Notes: a model not told the origin generated them from the sequence alone. Shown: positions 1 through 6,951, counted from the first letter of the stretch. The stretch: 8,341 nucleotides of DNA from Betaproteobacteria bacterium (GCA_009925965.1 RFPW01000085.1:1-8341); one strand, 5' to 3'. Made by a program: numbers and translations.

Positions 1-213
1 CCGTCGTTGCCGGATTCAAGGCCCGTGATCGGGCGTTCGCCGCGCTTTGTAAATGCGGTCTTGGCGTTTGGGCATGCCCATGTGGGCCTCACCTCGGCTG
101 CCATGACGGGGCGGTTGGTCGCCCAATTATTGACTGGCGAGCGCCCCTCGATCGACCTCAGCCCATTCGCACCCGATCGCTTCGGCGCGGCCCGGGGATC
201 TTGGTTGCGGTAG
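1..213 (+). CDS. DadA-like FAD-dependent D-amino acid dehydrogenase, C-terminal end (partial)
   Basis: Frame +1 is open from the first base to a TAG at 211-213, giving the last 70 residues of a larger protein whose start lies outside the window. The visible part matches the end of the DAO/DadA flavoprotein family: a SLPDSRPVIG stretch, then FGHAHVGLT, which in this family lies beside the FAD and substrate site, then GRLVAQLLTG and the terminal IDLSPFAPDRF. These enzymes oxidise D-amino acids to 2-oxo acids at the cytoplasmic membrane. The residues after DRF (GAARGSWLR) are an unusual short tail. The 3' end overlaps the convergent XRE gene by 56 bases. The family call is firm; the substrate is unknown because the N-terminal Rossmann fold is missing here. 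Confidence 0.85.
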   Translation, partial: PSLPDSRPVIGRSPRFVNAVLAFGHAHVGLTSAAMTGRLVAQLLTGERPSIDLSPFAPDRFGAARGSWLR

Positions 214-616
214 TCGCGGTGGTGTTCGCAGTAGCACCGGCGCTGTCAGCGTCGCGGTCGATGTCAGCTTGCTTCCCAAGTCGCTCCGCCAGTCGCTCGA
301 GTGTCTCGCAGAGCAATTCTCGATCTGCTGGCAAGCAGACTTGCAGTGCGGCTTCGATCCGAACCCGGTAATCACTCACATTGACCGAAACGCGGGTAAT
401 CAGGCTCGCCACGGGAACTTCGAGGACCTCGCAAATCTCCAGCACTTTGGTCATCGAGGGGTCGGTCACGCCGCGCTCGAACCGCGAGACGGTCTCTCGT
501 TCAACCTGTAGACGTTCAGCGAGTTGATCCTGAGTCAGTCCGCGGTCGCGACGCAATTCAGCAAATCGCTCCCCGATTCGCGAGGCGGTCAGTCTTTTAG
601 CCCCACGCCGTTCCAC
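158..616 (-). CDS. XRE-family helix-turn-helix transcriptional regulator
   Basis: This 152-residue protein has a canonical XRE/Cro-C1 helix-turn-helix at about residues 14-71: IGERFAELRRDRGLTQDQLA, then VERETVSRFERGVTDPSM, with the usual conserved Q, S/R and FERG positions. A short helical segment (about 83-116) follows, which could dimerise. The last 30 or so residues are rich in Ala and Thr and look disordered. The GTG start at 616 is supported by an AGGGGG Shine-Dalgarno sequence (624-629) seven bases upstream. It would bind DNA in the cytoplasm; its target is unknown, but the adjacent divergent gap (617-861) is the obvious candidate, including autoregulation. Its 3' end lies antisense to the end of the DadA-like gene, so the Thr-rich tail is partly read from the opposite strand of that gene. 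Confidence 0.88.
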   Translation of the reverse strand: MERRGAKRLTASRIGERFAELRRDRGLTQDQLAERLQVERETVSRFERGVTDPSMTKVLEICEVLEVPVASLITRVSVNVSDYRVRIEAALQVCLPADRELLCETLERLAERLGKQADIDRDADSAGATANTTATTATKIPGPRRSDRVRMG

Positions 617-623
617 TCGATTT

Positions 624-629
624 CCCCCT
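624..629 (-). promoter_or_regulatory. Ribosome binding site of the XRE gene
   Basis: On the minus strand AGGGGG lies seven bases before the GTG at 616. It decides this start codon, since no ATG lies close by in frame. Confidence 0.6.
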
Positions 630-684
630 AATAGTTGCCTCAGGTCTTAGCTTGTCGCGTCCAAGCCCAATCGACAACGCCGCC

Positions 685-720
685 GCAGGATGCATTGCGT
701 CAAATAGATATGCAGGATGC
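685..720. repeat. 9-bp direct repeat GCAGGATGC
   Basis: GCAGGATGC occurs at 685-693 and 712-720, offset 27 bases. The second copy abuts and shares one base with the first CCTGATTTGGG repeat. It may be part of the same regulatory array or chance. Confidence 0.35.
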
Positions 721-772
721 CTGATTTGGGTTCGAATTTTATGAAATTCCGGAAGATTCGCCCTGATTTGGG
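720..772. repeat. Paired 11-bp direct repeat CCTGATTTGGG flanking a palindrome
   Basis: CCTGATTTGGG occurs at 720-730 and again, identical, at 762-772, a 42-base offset that equals about four turns of B-DNA. Between them GAATTT (734-739) and AAATTC (744-749) form a perfect inverted repeat around a 4-base centre. The arrangement looks like a binding region for a dimeric or cooperating regulator, perhaps the XRE protein. The binding role is inference; the repeats are seen directly. Confidence 0.5.
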
Positions 773-861
773 GTTTTGGTGGGCTGCCACGCACCGATCA
801 AAGCTTGCTACGATCGGGATGCCAATCCTGGATTTCATCATTCAATTGCGATCGATTTCTT

Positions 862-1557
862 ATGAATACAATTTTTCCCGCACCTGCGCCCGTCGCTGTC
901 CCGGTTCACGGTGAATCGGCCTTGTTTCCGGTCCATCGCATTTATTGCGTGGGCCGCAATTACGAAGAGCACGCGAAAGAGATGGGGTTTAGCGGTCGTG
1001 AGGCGCCGTTTTTCTTTCTGAAACCCACTGATGCGCTCGTGTTGGTCGCCGACGGTGAGACGGGTCAGATGCCTTACCCGAGCCTGACGCAGAATCTTCA
1101 TCATGAGATCGAGTTGGTGGTCGCAATCGGTAAGGGTGGCCGCGATATTCCCGCCAGTGAGGCGATGTCACATGTGTATGGTTATGCCGTGGGCCTCGAT
1201 ATGACACGGCGCGACCTGCAGGGCGAGATGAAGAAGCAAGGTCGTCCGTGGTGTATTGGCAAGGGCTTTGATCACAGTGCGCCCATGGGACCGATCACCA
1301 AGGCGGCGCAAGCGGGTTTGGTCGAGCATGCCGAGATCCGTCTCGACGTCAACGGGCAGTCGCGTCAGAAGAGCACAACCGAACAGTTGATGTGGAAGAT
1401 CCCCGAGATCATTGAGCACCTCTCTGCTGCCTGGGAGTTGCAGCCGGGCGATCTGATTTTTACCGGCACGCCCGAAGGGGTTGGCGCCGTCAAGTCGGGT
1501 GACTTGCTCGTGGGCGCGGTGGCTGGCTTGGGTGACCTGAAGATTCAGATTCAGTAA
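862..1557 (+). CDS. Fumarylacetoacetate hydrolase family protein, probable fumarylpyruvate hydrolase
   Basis: The 231-residue product is a single-domain FAH-family hydrolase, which cleaves a C-C bond in a beta-diketo acid. In gentisate catabolism the family member (NagK) splits fumarylpyruvate into fumarate and pyruvate. The catalytic segment CVGRNYEEHAKEMG (29-42) carries the His-Glu pair H37/E40; metal ligands are E82 and E84 in HHEIELV and D113 in VGLDMTRRDLQ; K134 lies in CIGKGFDHSAPMGP and TGTPEGVG (201-208) closes the site. The N-terminus MNTIFPAPAP.PVHG, the FPVHRIYCVGRNY start of the domain and the length fit NagK-type proteins, so ATG 862 is preferred over an upstream TTG at 805. No good ribosome site precedes it. 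It ends 25 bases before the convergent CMD gene. Family certain; fumarylpyruvate as substrate is likely, not proven. Confidence 0.9.
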   Translation: MNTIFPAPAPVAVPVHGESALFPVHRIYCVGRNYEEHAKEMGFSGREAPFFFLKPTDALVLVADGETGQMPYPSLTQNLHHEIELVVAIGKGGRDIPASEAMSHVYGYAVGLDMTRRDLQGEMKKQGRPWCIGKGFDHSAPMGPITKAAQAGLVEHAEIRLDVNGQSRQKSTTEQLMWKIPEIIEHLSAAWELQPGDLIFTGTPEGVGAVKSGDLLVGAVAGLGDLKIQIQ

Positions 1558-1560
1558 GCG

Positions 1561-1589
1561 CGGCTCAATCGCCTCGGTCGGCTCAATCG
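1561..1589. repeat. 11-bp direct repeat CGGCTCAATCG at a convergent gene junction
   Basis: CGGCTCAATCG is repeated exactly at 1561-1571 and 1579-1589. The second copy includes the stop codon of the minus-strand CMD gene. No strong stem with a T-run is present, so this is not called a terminator. Confidence 0.45.
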
Positions 1590-2158
1590 GCGCTGGGCAC
1601 GAGGCTCGGCAGTCGTATCGTGGACCCCGCGGGTGGTGGGGTCTGCGACCCGTTCATCATGATCGAGAGCATGGTGTAGTAGCCAACCACCCCCAGCAGA
1701 TCGACGGCCCCTTGTTCGCCAAAGGCATCGATTGCGCGAGTCCAGGTGGGCTCTTCGACCGCTTGATGGGCGAGGATCTGCCGGCTGAACGTCCAGACGA
1801 GTGCTTGATTCGGGTCTTCAAACTGTGGGTCGTGCCCGTTCGCGATGGCCGTCACCACTGATTCTGGAACGCCTTCGCGGATCGCGATCGGGACATGGAT
1901 GGACCACTCGACCTGTTGCGACCAGTACCGAGCCGTCACAAGAATGGCCAGTTCTGACAGTTGCAGTCCGATGACGCTGCGATAGCGCAGGTACTCGCCC
2001 AGTCGCTGCGCGTGGGTACAAAGCTCTGGGCTGCGTAGCATCGGAATGAAGGGTTCGACGAGCGCTTTGCGTGGTCCATTGATGATCTCCTGGGCGCAAT
2101 CACGCTGGGCGGACGTCCACTGCGTGGGTGCAATCGGGGGCAGGCGGTCGGTTTTCAT
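1583..2158 (-). CDS. Carboxymuconolactone decarboxylase (CMD) family protein
   Basis: This 191-residue, probably cytoplasmic, all-helical protein has the CMD core. RSPELCTHAQRLGEYLRY (42-59) is followed by SELAILVTARYWSQQVEWSIH (68-88), with the E84/H88 pair typical of the family, and then GVPESVVTAI. The AhpD-type redox pair CxxC is absent, so a peroxidase-reductase role is unlikely. CMD relatives act on carboxymuconolactone in protocatechuate catabolism, but many members have no known reaction, and this one is longer than classical PcaC (about 130 residues). Its ATG shares one base with the livF stop (TAATG) and no Shine-Dalgarno is present, indicating translational coupling as the last gene of the transporter operon. 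Position suggests a role in handling the imported compound; the reaction is unknown. Confidence 0.85.
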   Translation of the reverse strand: MKTDRLPPIAPTQWTSAQRDCAQEIINGPRKALVEPFIPMLRSPELCTHAQRLGEYLRYRSVIGLQLSELAILVTARYWSQQVEWSIHVPIAIREGVPESVVTAIANGHDPQFEDPNQALVWTFSRQILAHQAVEEPTWTRAIDAFGEQGAVDLLGVVGYYTMLSIMMNGSQTPPPAGSTIRLPSLVPSAD

Positions 2159-2898
2159 TAAACGGCGCAGTATCGATTTTGAATTTCGGGTTGGGCGAGC
2201 AAAGCGGATGCGCTGCCCTCGTGGACTATTTGGCCTTGATCCATGATGTAGGCACGGTCTGAAATCGTCAACGCGCGCTCGACATTCTGCTCAACCAGAA
2301 GGATCGAGGTGCCCGACGCTTTCATCGAAAGGAAGAGTTCGAACATCTCATCCACCAGCACCGGCATGATGCCCTCCGAGGGTTCATCGAGCAGGATCAT
2401 CTGGGGCTTGGCCATCAGTGCGCGGGCAATGGCCAGCATCTGTTGCTCGCCGCCCGACATCGAGGTGGCCTCCTGACTCAGGCGCTCCTTGAGACGCGGG
2501 AAGGTGTCGGCGATGGCGTCGATCCGGGTGTCGGCTTCGCCGCGATCGGCGCTCGCGATGATCCCCAGCAGCAGATTTTCCCGAACGGTCAAGCCTGGGA
2601 CGATTCGACGATCTTCGGGCACATAGGCTAGCCCGCGGTGATAGCGGACATGAGCGGGCTGATCATGCAGCGCCTGACCATCAAAAACGACGGTACCCGA
2701 TCGGCGCACGAGAAGCCCCATCAGCGTCCGCAGGGTGGTGGTTTTGCCTGCGCCGTTGCGCCCCATCAGGGTGACAATCTCGCCGCGCCCAACGGTGAGT
2801 GAGATGTTTTGGACGACATGGCTCCGGTCGTACCAGGCGTTGAGACTTTCGACCGACAGAAGCGGGCTGGGGTGGCCCGGAGTGCGGGAAGTGATCAT
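2158..2898 (-). CDS. livF: ABC transporter ATP-binding protein, LivF type
   Basis: The 246-residue ATPase is one of two that power the Liv/HAAT importer. Walker A is GRNGAGKTT (46-54), the Q-loop region is YVPEDRRIV (92-100, Glu in place of Gln as usual for LivF), the signature is MSGGEQQ (147-153), and Walker B is MILLDEPSEG (167-176). The H-loop His is replaced by Gln in LVEQN (201-205), which is a hallmark of LivF and not a defect. It should pair with LivG on the cytoplasmic face of LivH/LivM. Its ATG lies 6 bases after the livG stop, and its own stop overlaps the CMD start by one base. The gene symbol follows the E. coli leucine transporter; the substrate here need not be a branched-chain amino acid. 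Confidence 0.95.
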   Translation of the reverse strand: MITSRTPGHPSPLLSVESLNAWYDRSHVVQNISLTVGRGEIVTLMGRNGAGKTTTLRTLMGLLVRRSGTVVFDGQALHDQPAHVRYHRGLAYVPEDRRIVPGLTVRENLLLGIIASADRGEADTRIDAIADTFPRLKERLSQEATSMSGGEQQMLAIARALMAKPQMILLDEPSEGIMPVLVDEMFELFLSMKASGTSILLVEQNVERALTISDRAYIMDQGQIVHEGSASALLAQPEIQNRYCAV

Positions 2899-2904
2899 CC
2901 GGAT

Positions 2905-3687
2905 TCAGCCTTGTCCGAGATAGACACGACGGACTTCTTCATTGGCCCGAATGTCCTCTGGCGAACCCTGAGCGAGCAACTGCCCGTGATGCAACACGAT
3001 GAGGGTCTTGCAGATTCCCATGACGAGTTTCATTTTGTGCTCGACCAGGATCACCGTGCGTTCCGCTGCGAGTTCCGTAATCAAATCCATCATGACGGTG
3101 GTTTCTTCTGGGGACATCCCCGCGGTGGGTTCATCCATCAACAGCAGTTGCGGATCGGCAGCCAGTGCCATCGCGACTTCAAGTGAACGCTGCTGGCCGT
3201 GAGCCAGATCGCCAGCCGGCTTTTGACCGAGGCTCGCCAGACCGACTCGCTCAAGGAGCGCTTGGGCCGTTTGCGCCACCCCTGCTAACTTGGCGCGGGG
3301 GCTAAAGAAATCAAAACGCGCATGACGCATTTGCACGGCAACCCGAACGTTCTCGTGGGCGCTCAGTTGCTTGAAGACATTGGTGATCTGAAAGCTCTTG
3401 GCGATCCCGCGGCGGGCATATTCGTGCGGTTCGAGCCCTGTGATGTCCTGGCCTTGAAACAGCACGGAGCCCGAGCTGGGCGCAATCGCTCCGCTCAGAA
3501 TATTGAAGAACGTGCTTTTGCCGGCGCCATTGGGACCAATGATCGCGCACAGATGCTTGGCCCGAAACTGAACCGAGATATCGGTCAGCGCCTGAAAGGC
3601 ACCAAATTGTCGGCTGATGTGGCGCGCCTCGATGAGAATGTCGGCTTGGACATCCATTGCGTGGCGTTGGATCAGTGGGGCGTTCAT
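2905..3687 (-). CDS. livG: ABC transporter ATP-binding protein, LivG type
   Basis: The 260-residue ATPase has Walker A GPNGAGKST (51-59), Q-loop KSFQITNVF (97-105), LivG-type signature LAHGQQR (161-167), Walker B LLLMDEPTAG (181-190) and the switch His in VILVEHKM (212-219). A LivG-type tail ending in EVRRVYLGQG follows. The frame is open much further upstream (to 3897), but that part is antisense-like translation of livM coding sequence. The ATG at 3687 gives the normal family length and overlaps the livM stop as ATGA, a standard coupled junction. A second ATG lies ten codons later (3657) and is a possible alternative. LivG and LivF should form the ATPase heterodimer of the importer. Confidence 0.95.
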   Translation of the reverse strand: MNAPLIQRHAMDVQADILIEARHISRQFGAFQALTDISVQFRAKHLCAIIGPNGAGKSTFFNILSGAIAPSSGSVLFQGQDITGLEPHEYARRGIAKSFQITNVFKQLSAHENVRVAVQMRHARFDFFSPRAKLAGVAQTAQALLERVGLASLGQKPAGDLAHGQQRSLEVAMALAADPQLLLMDEPTAGMSPEETTVMMDLITELAAERTVILVEHKMKLVMGICKTLIVLHHGQLLAQGSPEDIRANEEVRRVYLGQG

Positions 3688-4664
3688 GTCTGCGCCGATG
3701 GTGTCGTCGCGCGCTCCCAGCGGGCAATCAGGCTGCCCCAGATGCCCCGCGGGAAGAACAGGATAAACACCATAAAGATCGTGCCGACCACGGCCATCCA
3801 GTGCCGCGTCAACGTCGTGACCACATCTTCGAGATACAAGAACACGGCCGCGCCGACAAAGGGTCCGAAAAAGGTACCCATGCCGCCCAACAGGCACATC
3901 ATCACGGCTTGACCAGATTGAAGATAGTGTAGGGAATCAATCGGAACGACCGAGAGATGAATGGCTCGTAACGAGCCTGCTAGCCCACAGATTGCGGCCG
4001 AAAGTACAAAGACCAGAAGCTTCGATCGGGCGACGTCATAGCCGCAGGCAGCGGCTCTTTTTTCGTTCTCGCGAATGGCCTCGATGACGGCCCCAAAGGG
4101 CGACGCGAGGATACGGGACACGAGGCCCAGCGCGATCGCGACAAATCCGAGCATGACGTAGTACTTGGTGACTGGGTTGGTGAAGTCGATCGTCCATCCC
4201 GCAAACTCAAAGGCTGGAACGGTCACGCCGCGTAAGCCGTTCTCGCCACCGGTCCAGCGCTCGGCCTTGTAAAAGCCGTAGTAGACGATTTGCCCCAGCG
4301 CCAGAGTCACCATCGAAAAATAGATTCCGCGGGTGCGGATGGCGAGATGGCCCATGAGCGCGCCGACCAGCCCGGACGCTCCGACACCAATCGCAATGGC
4401 GATTAACCAGTGCAGGTGCGCGTGAACGATCGACATGCCCGTCAGGTAGCTACCAACACCCAGAAACGCGGCATGGCCAAATGACAGCATGCCGGTGTAG
4501 CCAAAAAGCAGATTGAATCCAACTGCGTAAAGACCAAAAATCAGAATGTTGACGGCCAATGCCTCGTAGGGCATCAGCCACGGAAAAATGAGCAGAAACA
4601 AAAGGACGGACAGAACCCGATGTCTAGCAATCAGAGTCAGTACGGGTGTTAGCAGGGGTGCCAT
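3684..4664 (-). CDS. livM: ABC transporter permease, LivM type
   Basis: This 326-residue inner-membrane protein has about eight to ten hydrophobic segments and the BPD_transp_2 hallmarks of LivM. These are NLLFGYTGMLSFGHAAFLGVG (51-71, start of the conserved core), GIYFSMVTLALGQ (113-125), the cytoplasmic coupling region EAIRENEKRAAACGYDV (195-211), LLGGMGTFFGP (258-268) and FFPRGIWG near the end. It forms the translocation path with LivH. ATG 4664 is the first possible start in a frame that is open upstream, yet no Shine-Dalgarno precedes it. The first 12 codons and the leader are built from a degenerate 12-bp tandem repeat. The stop overlaps livG by four bases. The family call is certain. 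Confidence 0.94.
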   Translation of the reverse strand: MAPLLTPVLTLIARHRVLSVLLFLLIFPWLMPYEALAVNILIFGLYAVGFNLLFGYTGMLSFGHAAFLGVGSYLTGMSIVHAHLHWLIAIAIGVGASGLVGALMGHLAIRTRGIYFSMVTLALGQIVYYGFYKAERWTGGENGLRGVTVPAFEFAGWTIDFTNPVTKYYVMLGFVAIALGLVSRILASPFGAVIEAIRENEKRAAACGYDVARSKLLVFVLSAAICGLAGSLRAIHLSVVPIDSLHYLQSGQAVMMCLLGGMGTFFGPFVGAAVFLYLEDVVTTLTRHWMAVVGTIFMVFILFFPRGIWGSLIARWERATTPSAQT

Positions 4665-4688
4665 TACGGGTGTCAGTACGGGTTCAGT
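4629..4688. repeat. Degenerate 12-bp tandem repeat across the livM start
   Basis: Units with period 12 begin at 4641, 4653, 4665 and 4677, with a weaker unit from 4629. The core TACGGGT is exact at 4641, 4665 and 4677; the units at 4641 and 4665 match at 11 of 12 bases. GTCAGTACGGGT is identical at 4636-4647 and 4672-4683. On the minus strand each unit reads as four codons of the type T-P-V-L, so the array encodes the LivM N-terminus (APLL-TPVL-TLIA) and the same frame upstream of the ATG. Confidence 0.6.
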
Positions 4689-4720
4689 GCGCTGCGTAGC
4701 TCGTTCATCGAGGACCGCCT

Positions 4721-5605
4721 CTACCCCATCAGCCCGGCTTTGCCGAACAAGCCTTGCGGACGCACGAGCAACACCAACGCCATCAGCACGAAAATCGATA
4801 ACTCAGCGAATTCGGGTGCCAGCAGTGAAGTCATGCTGAAGACCACACCCACCAACAGGCCGGCGACGACTGCGCCCATCAGGGATCCCATCCCCCCGAC
4901 GACGGTCACGACGAAGGACTCGGCCAATACGGTGATCCCCATTTCGGGGTTGACCGCGCGAGTGGGCGCAGCCAAAACACCCGAGAGTCCTGCGATCGCG
5001 GTACCCAGACCAAACACCAGCAACCAGACCCTTGCAACATCGACCCCCAGAACCCGCACGATCTCTGGGTCACGGGATCCCGCCCGGATGATGAGCCCGA
5101 ACCTCGTCTTTTCAATCATCAGCCAAAGGCCCAGAACCACCGCCGCGGTTGCGCCGATCAGGACCAGACGATAGAGCGGGAATCGCCCGATCCCTAGATC
5201 TACTGAGCCACGCAGCATGGCAGGCGTCGAGGACGGGAGCCCCTCGATGCCGAACAAAACGCGCATCAACTCAATCAGGACATAACTCAGGCCGAACGTG
5301 AGTAAGAGCGGGTAATCGATCCCGCGACCGTAGAGCGGTCGTACTAAAAAACGCTCCGCTAGCATGCCAACGGAACCGACCACCAGCGGCGTGATCACGA
5401 GGCTCAGGGCAAAGCTTCCGGTCAGGGTTTGGAAGTAAATCCCCAGGAAAGCCCCGACCATGAAGAATGCACCATGGGCGAAGTTGACTACCGTCAGCAT
5501 GCCGAAGATGAGCGACAACCCAACGGCGAGCAAGGCGTAAATCGCCCCCAGCGCAATGCCGGTGACGAGTTGCAACCCGAGCAGCTGGGGTGTGAGTTCA
5601 ACCAC
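4721..5605 (-). CDS. livH: ABC transporter permease, LivH type
   Basis: The 294-residue inner-membrane protein has about eight hydrophobic segments and LivH/BPD_transp_2 motifs. These are ALGAIYALLAVGLSLIFG (18-35), VVNFAHGAFFMVGA (39-52), RPLYGRGIDYPLL (89-101), the coupling region RAGSRDPEIVRVLGVDV (174-190), VVGGMGSLMGA (235-245) and LVRPQGLFG (280-288). It is the partner of LivM. Translation starts at GTG 5605; GGAAGG lies about 12 bases upstream, a little far but usable. The gene begins 29 bases after the substrate-binding-protein stop and ends 56 bases before livM, the largest gap inside the transporter cassette. Confidence 0.95.
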   Translation of the reverse strand: MVELTPQLLGLQLVTGIALGAIYALLAVGLSLIFGMLTVVNFAHGAFFMVGAFLGIYFQTLTGSFALSLVITPLVVGSVGMLAERFLVRPLYGRGIDYPLLLTFGLSYVLIELMRVLFGIEGLPSSTPAMLRGSVDLGIGRFPLYRLVLIGATAAVVLGLWLMIEKTRFGLIIRAGSRDPEIVRVLGVDVARVWLLVFGLGTAIAGLSGVLAAPTRAVNPEMGITVLAESFVVTVVGGMGSLMGAVVAGLLVGVVFSMTSLLAPEFAELSIFVLMALVLLVRPQGLFGKAGLMG

Positions 5606-5634
5606 GATCAGGCACGCCCTTCCAGGTCCCGTGA

Positions 5635-6951
5635 TCAGCCTTTGTGCCCAAGCTCGCTGCAGGACCGCAAGTTTGATTCGCTGGGGGCTTCGATACTGGC
5701 GACCGAGAAGACATCGTTCTTGTCTTTCATCCCTTTGGATTTGGACTCAACGATGATGATCGACTGCACCGACTGGTGGTCGCACTTGCGATAGAACTGG
5801 TTGCCTTTGTACCAGTTGTATTCCAGGCGCCCGAGCGCATCCGCCACCTTGTCTGAATCGGTCGACTTGGCGTTAACCACTGCCTGCAACACACTGCGCA
5901 CGCCGGCATAGCCCAGAGCGCCATAGTCCGAGGGCACGGCGCCGCCGTAGGCCCGGCGGAATTTGTCATTGAAGGCTTTCGCGGCCGGGATCGAATCTTC
6001 CATTCCCCAGTAGTAAGAGGTGCCGCCGACCACGCCCTCAAATGCATCGGCGCCGCCCGCAACCCGCGAGGTGAAGAGCAAGACCGGGGCGACCAGACGG
6101 GTGCTTTCTTTGAGGCCAAAGTCTGTTGCCTGTTTCGCTGAATTCACGAGGTCTCGACCGAAGTTGCACAGCACCAGAATGTCCGGCTTGAGTGCCTGGA
6201 TTCGGGGCAGGAACGCCGAGTAATCCGCGGCACCCAGCGGATGGCGGATATCGGCGAGTGTGGTTGCTCCTAGGGCTTTTCCGGCCCGCTCGAACCCGCG
6301 CACCATCTCATGGCCATAGGCGTAGTCCGCAGTCAGGTAGACCACCTTCTTGCCATATTTTGGAAATGCATACCGGGCCACGGCGCCCGCTGTCATGTGT
6401 GGATTGAGCGCCTCGTGGAAGGTGTAGGGGCTCCAGTCTTTCGCCTCATTAATCGCGTCGCTCTGGCTGATCGAATTGAAAATGACCTTACGCTCGCGGG
6501 TGACCGCGTTGATCGAAAGTTGGGTCGCGGCCGATAGTGAACCAACGATGAAATCGACCTTGTCCTTCTCAATCAGTTCGAGGGTTCTGGAGGCCGCTTC
6601 GCCCGGGTTCAGTTTGTCATCGCGAACGAGCAGTTCAACTTTGCGCCCATTGAATCCGCCGCCGTCATTGAACTCGTTGACGGCAAGTCCGGCCGCCCGA
6701 ACCTGATCCTGCGCCTCGGCGGAGAAGGCACCCGTGAGTGGGGTTGGAAAACCAATCTTGATCGGCGCGCCCTGCGCGCGAACGATGTTGATCGCGAACG
6801 GCGCACCCGCCAGAACCGTCCCCGCAGCGCCCGCTTGCAAAAGGCGGCGACGCGAGGTGGCCTGCATGTTGGCTTGCGGGGCGGAATGCTGGTCGGCATG
6901 AGACGTCGAGTGCTCAGGGTTCGGCGTCGGCGCAGGAATCAATGTGCTCAT
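5635..6951 (-). CDS. Periplasmic substrate-binding protein of Liv/HAAT ABC transporter, Tat-type signal
   Basis: This 438-residue type I periplasmic binding protein (Peripla_BP_6 fold) captures the substrate for LivHMGF. Residues 1-60 are an export signal: a long polar leader, then the twin-arginine motif SRRRLL (33-38), a weakly hydrophobic stretch and a likely cut near VRAQG. The mature part starts IKIGFPTPLTGAFS, with GFNGRKVELLVRDDKLNPGEA and ELIEKDKVDFIVGSLSAAT as the ligand-lobe strands. The C-terminal region holds NQFYRKCDHQ (Cys390) and LRSCSELGHKG (Cys431), motifs common in the subgroup often found beside aromatic-acid and amide catabolic genes; the two Cys might form a disulfide. 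The ATG at 6951 has a strong GAGGAG ribosome site. A shorter start at 6867 would leave a conventional Tat leader. The ligand cannot be assigned. Confidence 0.93.
   Translation of the reverse strand: MSTLIPAPTPNPEHSTSHADQHSAPQANMQATSRRRLLQAGAAGTVLAGAPFAINIVRAQGAPIKIGFPTPLTGAFSAEAQDQVRAAGLAVNEFNDGGGFNGRKVELLVRDDKLNPGEAASRTLELIEKDKVDFIVGSLSAATQLSINAVTRERKVIFNSISQSDAINEAKDWSPYTFHEALNPHMTAGAVARYAFPKYGKKVVYLTADYAYGHEMVRGFERAGKALGATTLADIRHPLGAADYSAFLPRIQALKPDILVLCNFGRDLVNSAKQATDFGLKESTRLVAPVLLFTSRVAGGADAFEGVVGGTSYYWGMEDSIPAAKAFNDKFRRAYGGAVPSDYGALGYAGVRSVLQAVVNAKSTDSDKVADALGRLEYNWYKGNQFYRKCDHQSVQSIIIVESKSKGMKDKNDVFSVASIEAPSESNLRSCSELGHKG

Larger units (their letters stand above)
617..861. promoter_or_regulatory. 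Divergent intergenic region between the XRE and FAH-family genes
   Basis: No convincing gene lies in these 245 bases; the short open frames here have no family resemblance or ribosome site. The middle part is visibly richer in A and T than the flanking genes. It holds two direct repeats and one perfect 6+6 palindrome, listed separately. I could not find a sigma-70 promoter with both boxes and good spacing in either direction, so promoter positions are not called. Being upstream of both a regulator and an enzyme gene, it probably carries both promoters and an operator. Confidence 0.5.

Noticed and set aside
617..841. Small open frames (60-80 codons) in the divergent gap
   Set aside because: None has a ribosome site or family resemblance, and they overlap each other on both strands; the repeat structure points to regulatory DNA.
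805..861. TTG start 19 codons upstream for the FAH-family gene
   Set aside because: The added residues do not resemble family N-termini, while ATG 862 gives the usual NagK-like beginning and length.
1557..1594. Terminator hairpin between the convergent FAH and CMD genes
   Set aside because: Only a 5-base-pair stem (AGCGC/GCGCT) with a long loop and no T-run is possible, which is too weak to call.
2201..2210. LivF lacking the switch histidine (Gln in LVEQN) as a possible inactive ATPase
   Set aside because: Gln at this place is normal for LivF proteins and all other ATPase motifs are intact. The coordinates given are only a marker within livF; the residue itself is Q204, near 2287-2289.
3688..3897. 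N-terminal extension of LivG by 70 residues to a start at 3897
   Set aside because: The extension lies wholly within livM in another frame, has no LivG similarity, and the ATGA overlap at 3687-3684 gives a normal-length LivG.
3322..3912. Plus-strand open frame of 196 codons across livG/livM
   Set aside because: It is antisense to two firmly identified genes, spans their junction and has no recognisable family.
4740..5174. Plus-strand open frame of 144 codons inside livH
   Set aside because: It is the reverse of a strong permease coding sequence, has a Thr/Pro/Arg-rich composition typical of antisense frames, and shows no domain.
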